From assembly GCF_013388355.1 (NCBI RefSeq), contig NZ_CP058246.1, forward strand, positions 1,674,001 through 1,738,000: a stretch of 64,000 nucleotides of DNA. Direction: 5' to 3'. The notes under the pieces were generated by a model. That model was given only the letters and a program-made list of their open reading frames with translations, did no database searches and was not told the DNA's origin. Made by a program: the position numbers and the translations under genes. Every line of letters starts with the position of its first letter. Positions within the stretch are counted from its first letter, which is position 1. The stretch is from Flavobacterium sp. LPB0248 (GTDB taxonomy: Bacteria > Bacteroidota > Bacteroidia > Flavobacteriales > Flavobacteriaceae). Shown in pieces: positions 57,600 to 64,000 of this stretch.

Positions 57600-59843
57600 T
57601 TAGTCAAATTTTGACTTTGTTTCTACTTTTGGCCAAGAGTTATTGGTTACATCAATATCTGCTGTCATCAATTGAGGATCAATTTGAATACTCTTAATTG
57701 CTTTTGTTGTAGCATAAACTTTTCTCGCTGTATCATTACTTTTTCTCCAGATTTGAGCTGGGTATTTGTAATTGTCTTTAGAGCCATCTTCGTAAGTAAT
57801 CTCAACTAAAATCGGCATAATCATTCCGCCTGGTTTATTGAATTCTACTTCATAGAAATATTTCGGAGATTTAATACTAGCTTTTTCTTCAGCTGTAAAA
57901 GTCTGATCTACATAATCTGCCAAAGGTTTAAAATCTTCTACTTTTAAAGCTTTTTTCTTAGAATCGCTTACTTCTGCATTATCTCCAGAAACTAAGTAAA
58001 CAAAAGGTCCTTTTTCGTATCCAAAACGTCCTTTTCTAACTTTTACATCTTTAATATCTGCAGTTGGAGTATCTGAAACGTAATATTGTTTTACATCTTT
58101 AATTCCGATATCTACGAAATCTGTTGAGTAGAACCAACCTCTCCAGAACCAATCCAAATCTACTGCAGAAGCATCTTCCATTGTTCTAAAGAAATCTTCT
58201 GGGGTTGGGTGTTTAAACTTCCATCTGTTTGCATACGTTCTGAATGCGTGATCGAATAATTCTCTTCCCATAACTACTTCTCTCAAAATATTAAGACCTG
58301 TAGCTGGTTTTCCGTAGGCATTATTTCCAAATTGGTGAATTGTTTCTGAATTCGACATAATTGGCTCTAAAAACTTTTGGTCACCACTCATGTAAGGAAC
58401 AATATTTTTTGCAGGCCCTCTTCTTGAAGGGAAATTTGGATCTAATTCCTGTTCTGCCAAATATTCTAAAAATGAGTTCAAACCTTCATCCATCCAAGTC
58501 CACTGGCGCTCGTCAGAGTTTACAATCATTGGAAAGAAAGTATGTCCAACTTCGTGGATAATTACACCAATCATTCCGTTTTTAACTTCTCTGCTTGTTA
58601 CACCATTTTCGTCAGGACGACCATAGTTCCAACAAATCATTGGATATTCCATACCTTGATCTTCTGCAGAAACAGAAACTGCTTTTGGGTAAGGATAATC
58701 AAAAGTATGAGAAGAATAGCTTTTTAAAGTATGCGCCACAACCATTGTAGAAGTTTCTCCCCAAAGCGGATTTGCTTCTTTTGGATAAACAGATTCTGCC
58801 ATAACAGTTCTGTTTCCAATTTTCACAGCCATTGCATCGTAAATGAATTTTCTTGAAGAAGCAATTCCGAAATCACGAACATTTTTAGCACTGAATTTCC
58901 AAGTTTTTTTCTTTTCAGAAAAACCTTTTTCAGCTGCTTCTGCTTCTGCCTGTGTTACAATAACAACAGGTTTGTCAAATGATTTTTGTGCTTGTTCGTA
59001 TCTTTTTACTTGTTCAGCAGTAAACACTTCGCTTCTGTTCATTAATTCACCAGTTGCGTCGATTACGTGATCTGCAGGTACTGTAATATTTACGTCAAAA
59101 TTTCCAAATGGAAGCGCAAACTCTCCGCTTCCCCAGAACTGCATATTCTGCCATCCTTCAACATCATTATAAACTGCCATTCTTGGATAGAATTGTGCAA
59201 TTACATATAATTTATTACCGTCTTTCTCAAATAATTCATATCCTGAACGACCACCTTCTTTTCTATAATTATTGATATTGTACCACCATTTAATAGAGAA
59301 TGAAATTTTTTCTCCTGGTTTTAATGGCGAAGTCAAATTAATACGCATCATGGTTTCGTTGATCGTATAAGACATTGGACTTCCTTTAGCATCTTTAACT
59401 TGCTCAATATTAAAACCGCGCTCTAAATCTTTTTTCAAATATTTAGAAGAAAAACCATCAAGTGGCAAAACTTGACTAATCTTATCACTTTCTGCTAATG
59501 AGGTCTGCGTATTTGCTTTTGCCTGATTTTGATCTAACTGCACCCATAAATACTCCAAACTATCTGGTGAGTTATTTGTATAGGTAATGGTTTCTGATCC
59601 GCTTAATTTTGAATTTTTATCATCCAATTCAACATCAATTTTGTAATCTGCTTGCTGTTGGTAGTAAGCTGGCCCCGGTGCTCCAGAAGCCGTACGAAAC
59701 ATATTTGGAGTTGCCAACAAATCGTACATCTGGCTAAACTTGTTCGTATCATACTTTCCCTGTTGTTTAGCAGGTGTGGTTGTTGCTTTATCCTGAGCTA
59801 CTAATATTGCAGGAAAAAGTAATAATAATGAAAGTTTTTTCAT
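57600..59843 (-). CDS. Secreted M1-family metallopeptidase
   Basis: A 747-residue exported zinc aminopeptidase. Signal peptide to about residue 16 (LLFPAILVAQ). The catalytic site is complete: HEVGH (His430, Glu431, His434) and the third ligand Glu453 in MDEGLNSFLEY, 18 residues later. The substrate-anchor motif reads GMEYP (397-401), in place of the usual GAMEN. The C-terminal ~200 residues are beta-rich (DIGIKDVKQYYVSDTPTADIKDV). Probably digests peptides outside the inner membrane. It follows a gap of about 66 bp from the four-gene envelope operon and is in the same direction. Confidence 0.9.
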   Translation of the reverse strand: MKKLSLLLLFPAILVAQDKATTTPAKQQGKYDTNKFSQMYDLLATPNMFRTASGAPGPAYYQQQADYKIDVELDDKNSKLSGSETITYTNNSPDSLEYLWVQLDQNQAKANTQTSLAESDKISQVLPLDGFSSKYLKKDLERGFNIEQVKDAKGSPMSYTINETMMRINLTSPLKPGEKISFSIKWWYNINNYRKEGGRSGYELFEKDGNKLYVIAQFYPRMAVYNDVEGWQNMQFWGSGEFALPFGNFDVNITVPADHVIDATGELMNRSEVFTAEQVKRYEQAQKSFDKPVVIVTQAEAEAAEKGFSEKKKTWKFSAKNVRDFGIASSRKFIYDAMAVKIGNRTVMAESVYPKEANPLWGETSTMVVAHTLKSYSSHTFDYPYPKAVSVSAEDQGMEYPMICWNYGRPDENGVTSREVKNGMIGVIIHEVGHTFFPMIVNSDERQWTWMDEGLNSFLEYLAEQELDPNFPSRRGPAKNIVPYMSGDQKFLEPIMSNSETIHQFGNNAYGKPATGLNILREVVMGRELFDHAFRTYANRWKFKHPTPEDFFRTMEDASAVDLDWFWRGWFYSTDFVDIGIKDVKQYYVSDTPTADIKDVKVRKGRFGYEKGPFVYLVSGDNAEVSDSKKKALKVEDFKPLADYVDQTFTAEEKASIKSPKYFYEVEFNKPGGMIMPILVEITYEDGSKDNYKYPAQIWRKSNDTARKVYATTKAIKSIQIDPQLMTADIDVTNNSWPKVETKSKFD

Positions 59844-59909
59844 AAAATTTTAATGGTAATTTCTTTAGGCTGTGAAAATAGTAATTAAAACATTAATTTT
59901 GTCAATACA

Positions 59910-60416
59910 TTAATATTTTAACAATTCTTTCCTTGAAGATTCTGTAAAAAGAACACTTCTTTTAGTATCAAATGCTGAAATATGTGTAATGTTTTGCTGC
60001 TCTGAATTCCAATCGACTAAAATAGTATTTGAAATCTCAAGCGTTTTAAATTTATCTATATCCTTAATTCTAGAATAACAAACCAAAACATCATCTGCTT
60101 CAACTTCTTTAGATAAAAAAGTTATCACTTTTGATTGCCCATTTACTTTAATCAGAAAGTGTTCTGACAAATATTTTTTCAATAATTCAACATCTGCCGG
60201 AGTTTCTTTGCTTGTACCAACAAATGTCTTTTTGTGATACTTTTTCTCCATTGCATTATTCAAATCATCAATAAAAATGCGGGAAGTAATTTGCAGCATT
60301 TTCTTTTCTGCCGCATAATTTACCTGAAAAACACCAACATAAAATTTGTGAAAAGCAAATGCTGAAGACAGTACAAATAAAACTCCCAGCAAAGGGAAAA
60401 CTAACTTTTTTTTCAT
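59910..60416 (-). CDS. DUF6702-type exported protein
   Basis: A 168-residue exported protein with a signal peptide (LLGVLFVLSSAFAFHKFY; likely cut near residue 20). The pattern HKFYVGVFQVNYAAEKKMLQITSRIFIDDLNNAMEKKY is that of a family of ~160-residue proteins found next to M1 peptidases in Bacteroidota. Function unknown; beta-rich domain. It overlaps the upstream gene by 4 bp, so it is translated with it, and is followed by the M1 gene. Confidence 0.75.
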   Translation of the reverse strand: MKKKLVFPLLGVLFVLSSAFAFHKFYVGVFQVNYAAEKKMLQITSRIFIDDLNNAMEKKYHKKTFVGTSKETPADVELLKKYLSEHFLIKVNGQSKVITFLSKEVEADDVLVCYSRIKDIDKFKTLEISNTILVDWNSEQQNITHISAFDTKRSVLFTESSRKELLKY

Positions 60417-61168
60417 TTTTGATTAGCCTCGGCTTTCTTAAACTCTTTATTCTTATTAATCATAAAATCCATTAACTGAAACTTCTGATCTGGATCTACC
60501 ATTTCTTTAGAATGCGGATCGTTTGAGCAATACATCAAGAAAAGCTCTACTTCGTCATCTTTAAGATTAAGTGTTTTAGAATAAAAATCTTTTGTAAAAT
60601 TATCTTTAGCATATTCCACAAAAGCAATATCTGTAATTTCTTCTTCTTTTACTTCGTCTTTTTTACTTAAAAGTTTTTTGACGTCCTTAAAGATTCGAAC
60701 AAAATCGGTTCCATATTTTATGGTCTGATCAGAAAGCATGGCATTATTTTTTGCAGTAGACTGGTTGTCGTCTTCAAACTGCATGTCCACATATTTCTGA
60801 GAACCGCCCTGCAGCGCTTTTACCTTTAATTCTTTATGAACTACAACTTCCTTAAGCTGATTATTAACCAAATCCAGCTTTACTTTTAAAAGAACCTCAT
60901 CACAATCTTTTTCCGATAAAACAACTTTTTTTGATTGAAAGGTCAAGCCAGAGAATAGCAAAGTATCTTTTGGTTGCGCAACAATATCAAACAAACCACC
61001 AGAACCAATAAATGTCCTAGTATTAGCATTAATATTCATTACATAACCACTTTCTATGGCTAAAAAATCATTAATAACCTGACCGTGTAATGGTTTTCTA
61101 AAACCGTTTTGTCCTAATACAAATTGACAAAATAAGCAGACAACGAGTACTCCTAATTTATTTTTCAT
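60413..61168 (-). CDS. CarboxypepD_reg-like exported protein (paralogue 3)
   Basis: A 251-residue exported protein: signal peptide (VVCLFCQFVLGQNG), then a short beta-sandwich of the carboxypeptidase-regulatory type (KPLHGQVINDFLAIESGYVMNINANTRTFIGSGGLFDIVAQPKDTLLFSGLTFQSKKVVL) and a helical tail. It is the most diverged of three adjacent relatives: the shared GQKKYTxAERK motif reads GGSQKYVDMQFEDD here. Such modules begin many TonB-dependent receptors, but no barrel follows. It overlaps both neighbours. Confidence 0.7.
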   Translation of the reverse strand: MKNKLGVLVVCLFCQFVLGQNGFRKPLHGQVINDFLAIESGYVMNINANTRTFIGSGGLFDIVAQPKDTLLFSGLTFQSKKVVLSEKDCDEVLLKVKLDLVNNQLKEVVVHKELKVKALQGGSQKYVDMQFEDDNQSTAKNNAMLSDQTIKYGTDFVRIFKDVKKLLSKKDEVKEEEITDIAFVEYAKDNFTKDFYSKTLNLKDDEVELFLMYCSNDPHSKEMVDPDQKFQLMDFMINKNKEFKKAEANQK

Positions 61169-61886
61169 TTTCGAGAATTGTTAGATATTTTCTTGCTAGA
61201 TCTGTGATTAAAAACATACTCATTGTTTTGTTTTTAGTATTCAAAGATACAGCAAAATCAGCATCATCCATACAAAATAATTGAAATCCTTTAATATCAT
61301 CTACAGGAATTTTCAATCGATCGGTGTAATAATTCTCCTCAAAAAGATATTCTAACTTTCTAAAAAGCATTTCTTTTTTCTCTACATTCACTTCTTTTTT
61401 CAGCATTGCAGTTCGTCCCGAAATTGCATTTAAAAGCTTATCTACTGATGTTGAAGTTGCTGTATAAACCTTTCGTTCTGCAGGCGTATATTTTTTCTGC
61501 CCGTATGGAATAATTCCTAAATTTTCAGCAGTTATATTCGCATTTTCATTTACAACAACCTCCTTCAACTCAACCTCTTTAACTTCCATTTTTACGACTA
61601 ATGTATTCGGATATAAGTCTTCCACTGTAATTCTGCGCTTTTGCGGTTCTAGATTTACTGCAGAAAAAACCAAAACATCACCTTCTTTAGCCATCAATAA
61701 AAAATTACCTTCAGAATCAGAAACTGTTGCCGCTTGAGTTGTATTATTTATAATATTAACCCCTTCAATCGGAGTAGAGTGCTCTACCACTTTTCCAACC
61801 AATTGTCTGAGATCATTTTTTTGTCCAAACGTAAACTGAACAAAAAACAAAAGAATATTTATTGATATGATTTTATTTATTTTCAC
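61158..61886 (-). CDS. CarboxypepD_reg-like exported protein (paralogue 2)
   Basis: Start taken as GTG 61886 (MKINKIISINILLFFVQFTFGQKN); a TTG two codons upstream is possible, both overlapping the previous gene. The 242-residue protein has a signal peptide, a regulatory-like beta-sandwich (LRQLVGKVVEHSTPIEGVNIINNTTQAATVSDSEGNFLLMAKEGDVLVFSAVNLEPQKRRI) and a tail with NAENLGI-type (ITAENLGIIPYGQKKYTPAERKVYTAT) motif shared with paralogue 1. Function unknown. It overlaps the downstream gene by 11 bp. Confidence 0.7.
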   Translation of the reverse strand: MKINKIISINILLFFVQFTFGQKNDLRQLVGKVVEHSTPIEGVNIINNTTQAATVSDSEGNFLLMAKEGDVLVFSAVNLEPQKRRITVEDLYPNTLVVKMEVKEVELKEVVVNENANITAENLGIIPYGQKKYTPAERKVYTATSTSVDKLLNAISGRTAMLKKEVNVEKKEMLFRKLEYLFEENYYTDRLKIPVDDIKGFQLFCMDDADFAVSLNTKNKTMSMFLITDLARKYLTILENEK

Positions 61887-62640
61887 TAGCAATCATTTCT
61901 TTATATTTTACAGCTAATTCCCCTAAAAGAAATTCTGTCGAAGTTTTATTTTTAGAATTTAAAATGACCGTAAACTTATCATTTTCGATAGCGTAATATT
62001 CAAACCCTTTTACATAATCTGCTGGAATCTTTAAACGGTCAACAAAGTGCTCCAAACTAAACATATTCTCCAAAAGCCTCATAAAAAATTCCTTTTTCTC
62101 TACCGCAACTTCTTTTTTAAGCATAGCCGTTCTACCCGAGAAAAAATTCAGCAATGGATCTGCAGAAATAGAACCTCCTGCCATTGTTCCTCCATTTGCT
62201 GTCGCATTTAGCGCCGTTGCTGTTTGCAATTTGCGTTCGGCTGCAGTGTATTTCTTTTGCCCAGAAGGAATTATACCTAAATTTTCAGCATTAATATTAT
62301 CATATCGTTTAACCACAACCTCTTGCAATTGATACATAATCATATTAAGATTGACAGAAAAATTCAGATTTGAAAAATCTTCTTGCTTCAATAAAACTCT
62401 TTTTTCTTTAAAACTTATCGAAGAAAAAACCAGAACATCATCTGGTTTTGCAGAAATCGAAAAAGACCCCAAAGCATTTGTTGTCACAGTTTCTTCTGTT
62501 TGCGCATTGATTACATGAATTCCTTCTAAATCTGAAGTATTTGAAACCACTTTACCGTTAAAAATAGAGCGATCCTGACTTTGTGACCAGCAAGCCTGCC
62601 CTGCTACAATAATTAAAAAACAAGTAATTTTCTGAAACAA
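61873..62640 (-). CDS. CarboxypepD_reg-like exported protein (paralogue 1)
   Basis: First gene of the four-gene unit; TTG start at 62640 (MFQKITCFLIIVAGQACWSQSQ), no ATG fits without cutting the signal peptide. Of 255 residues, about 25-115 form the regulatory-like beta-sandwich (SIFNGKVVSNTSDLEGIHVINAQTEETVTTNALGSFSISAKPDDVLVFSSISFKEKRVLL). The tail includes INAENLGIIPSGQKKYTAAERKLQTATALN, nearly the same as paralogue 2, and SGRTAMLKKEVAVEKKEFFMRLLENMF. Tandem duplication is clear; role unknown. Confidence 0.72.
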   Translation of the reverse strand: MFQKITCFLIIVAGQACWSQSQDRSIFNGKVVSNTSDLEGIHVINAQTEETVTTNALGSFSISAKPDDVLVFSSISFKEKRVLLKQEDFSNLNFSVNLNMIMYQLQEVVVKRYDNINAENLGIIPSGQKKYTAAERKLQTATALNATANGGTMAGGSISADPLLNFFSGRTAMLKKEVAVEKKEFFMRLLENMFSLEHFVDRLKIPADYVKGFEYYAIENDKFTVILNSKNKTSTEFLLGELAVKYKEMIASENK

Positions 62641-62803
62641 AATAAAATAATTTAAAAATATTCTTAAAACGGTAAAAATATCCTAAGTCGTTCCAAATTT
62701 AATATTAATGACTTGGTAAAAATTTGTTAATTAAAACATTAATAATTCACACAAAAACAGAGATTTTAATATCTTTAACAAACAAATTTTGAGTCTAAAA
62801 ATC

Positions 62804-63511
62804 ATGAAAAGCATTATCATTGCAAGCACTTCTACTTTACACGGAGGCAATTACTTAGAATATATTTTACCTACTTTAAAAACGCATTTTAAAAACTGTA
62901 AAACAATCTTATTTATTCCGTATGCGCGCCCAAGCGGTATTTCACATGACGAGTATACAAAAAAAGCAGCAGAAGCTTTTAACACAATCAATATCAATAT
63001 TAAAGGAATTCATGAATTTGAAAATCCACAAGACGCTGTAAAAAATGCCGAAGGAATCTTCACAGGCGGAGGAAATACTTTTTTGCTGGTTACTCAGCTT
63101 TATAAAAATAATATTATGCAGTTACTATCTGAAACCGTAAAAAGTGGCACTCCTTATCTAGGATCTAGCGCAGGAAGCAATATCTGCGGTTTGTCAATGC
63201 AGACTACAAACGACATGCCTATTATTTATCCTCCAAGTTTTCAGACATTAGGATTAATTCCTTTCAACTTAAATCCGCATTATCTGGATGCCGATTTACA
63301 ATCTAAACACATGGGAGAGACCCGCGAAACAAGAATTAAAGAATTTCATGCATTTAATTCGATTCCTGTTTTAGGTTTAAGAGAAGGAAGCTGGCTAGAA
63401 GTAAAAGGTGAAAAAATCACTTTAAAAGGAGATTTGTCTGCCCGTTTGTTCAAACAAAATGAGATTCCAACGGAATTAGAAACAGAAAGCGACTTAAGCA
63501 ATCTGAAATAA
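62804..63511 (+). CDS. pepE: Dipeptidase E (peptidase family S51)
   Basis: A 235-residue cytosolic serine peptidase that splits Asp-Xaa dipeptides. Start at ATG 62804 (MKSIIIASTSTLHGGNYLEYIL); the longer frame needs TTG. Catalytic Ser122 lies in LGSSAGSNICG and the nearby GIFTGGGNTFLLVTQLY (about 84-100), FNLNPHYLDAD (His near 157) and VLGLREGSWLEV segments are typical. It is the usual length for the family. It ends in an 18-bp palindrome (63512-63597) facing the tRNA genes. Confidence 0.9.
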   Translation: MKSIIIASTSTLHGGNYLEYILPTLKTHFKNCKTILFIPYARPSGISHDEYTKKAAEAFNTININIKGIHEFENPQDAVKNAEGIFTGGGNTFLLVTQLYKNNIMQLLSETVKSGTPYLGSSAGSNICGLSMQTTNDMPIIYPPSFQTLGLIPFNLNPHYLDADLQSKHMGETRETRIKEFHAFNSIPVLGLREGSWLEVKGEKITLKGDLSARLFKQNEIPTELETESDLSNLK

Positions 63512-63597
63512 TTTTAAAACCATATAAGTCATATAAGTTTATTAAAACCTAAGCTCAAAAACTTACCTCAACTTAAATCACTTATATGGTTTTAAAA
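63512..63597. repeat. Inverted repeat between pepE and the tRNA-Gly pair
   Basis: Perfect 18-bp arms TTTTAAAACCATATAAGT (63512-63529) and its reverse complement (63580-63597) enclose ATATAAGTTTATTAAAACC and similar short repeats. It resembles a dispersed intergenic repeat. Confidence 0.75.
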
Positions 63598-63611
63598 AGA
63601 ATAAAAAACAA

Positions 63612-63640
63612 AAAAGCCTCAAACAATGTTTGAGGCTTTT
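63612..63640 (-). terminator. Terminator of the tRNA-Gly genes
   Basis: Perfect 14-bp arms AAAAGCCTCAAACA (63612-63625) and TGTTTGAGGCTTTT (63627-63640); on the minus strand it is followed by a T-rich tract. Confidence 0.85.
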
Positions 63641-63644
63641 GAAG

Positions 63645-63717
<73 letters not shown>

Positions 63718-63729
63718 ATTAATCGGGTG

Positions 63730-63759
63730 CAAACTTAAAAAATTTAATTTTTAAAACAA
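63730..63759 (-). promoter_or_regulatory. Promoter of tRNA-Gly copy 1 (TTG-N19-TAAGTTTG)
   Basis: On the minus strand, TTG (63759-63757) is followed after 19 bp by TAAGTTTG (63737-63730), a full match to the Bacteroidota housekeeping consensus, 12 bp before the tRNA. Confidence 0.75.
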
Positions 63760-63813
63760 AATAAAAATCAAAAAAAATTTATTTTCACATAAGTAAAACG
63801 TGTTTACTTTTAG

Positions 63814-63886
<73 letters not shown>

Positions 63887-63896
63887 ATTGGTTGTG

Positions 63897-63923
63897 CAAA
63901 TATAGAAAGAAAGTTCAGTTCAA
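63897..63923 (-). promoter_or_regulatory. Promoter of tRNA-Gly copy 2 (TTG-N16-TATATTTG)
   Basis: On the minus strand, TTG (63923-63921), 16 bp spacer, TATATTTG (63904-63897), 10 bp before the tRNA. The rest of the window to 64000 is AT-rich without a recognised feature. Confidence 0.65.
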
Positions 63924-64000
63924 AACAAGCTTTTGAGCAAAAAAAATCAATAAAAATCAACATTTTTTTATAACTTATTTAAAATTAAAAAGTTATAAAA

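Noticed and set aside
62789..62803. TTG start of pepE
   Set aside because: The ATG at 62804 starts directly with the conserved MKSIIIASTS strand.

Overview
The window is AT-rich chromosomal DNA that looks like a member of Flavobacteriaceae, most likely Flavobacterium. The evidence is an adjacent gldB-gldC gliding-motility pair, Bacteroidota-type promoters (TAnnTTTG at -7), weak or absent Shine-Dalgarno sequences, a Flavobacterium-style division cluster without murF or ddl, and many palindromic intergenic repeats. There is no CRISPR array, transposase gene or prophage. Most of it is core genome.

Layout. 0-2.6 kb: the end of a TPR-like gene, secG, groES and groEL. 3-15 kb: a secreted NPP-type phosphodiesterase, a large MG2/plug-like envelope protein, a SulP transporter, a LytS/LytTR two-component pair, an XRE regulator and small conserved genes (DUF3754, DUF2199, Mpo1-like). 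15-20 kb: a looser accessory segment with small membrane proteins, a GNAT, an AraC/GyrI-like regulator and a HEAT-SUFU pair. Related hairpins and tRNA-like scraps surround the last three genes, and the segment ends at an intact tRNA-Arg. 20-36.6 kb: yqeY and the full division/cell-wall (dcw) cluster on the minus strand (mraZ-rsmH-ftsL-ftsI-murE-mraY-murD-ftsW-murG-murC-ftsQ-ftsA-ftsZ), with a strong candidate array of MraZ boxes upstream of mraZ. 37-44 kb: alpha/beta hydrolase, engB, gldBC, nadE, a NarL-type regulator and dnaG. 44-51 kb: an ECF sigma/anti-sigma/outer-membrane operon, a polyprenyl synthase, a surface-type lipoprotein and rlmN. 51-55.5 kb: two YceI genes, a beta-barrel porin-like protein and a third YceI-like protein, then an LEA-like lipoprotein. 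55.5-64 kb: O-methyltransferase, PAP2 phosphatase, TatA, M1 peptidase, a four-gene envelope operon with three related members, peptidase E and two identical tRNA-Gly genes.

The dcw cluster makes the lipid-linked peptidoglycan precursors (MurE, D, C, MraY, MurG), polymerises them at the septum (FtsW, FtsI) and builds the Z ring (FtsZ, FtsA, FtsQ, FtsL). The polyprenyl synthase and PAP2 phosphatase could supply and recycle lipid carriers.

No certain new system is present. The best candidates for something undescribed are: the YceI/porin module, whose two promoters share a Crp/Fnr-type palindrome at exactly the same distance from the -7 box; the tRNA-Arg-linked segment with duplicated hairpins and SUFU/HEAT cargo; several families of nested palindromic repeats between genes; and a DnaG primase that has lost all four zinc ligands.
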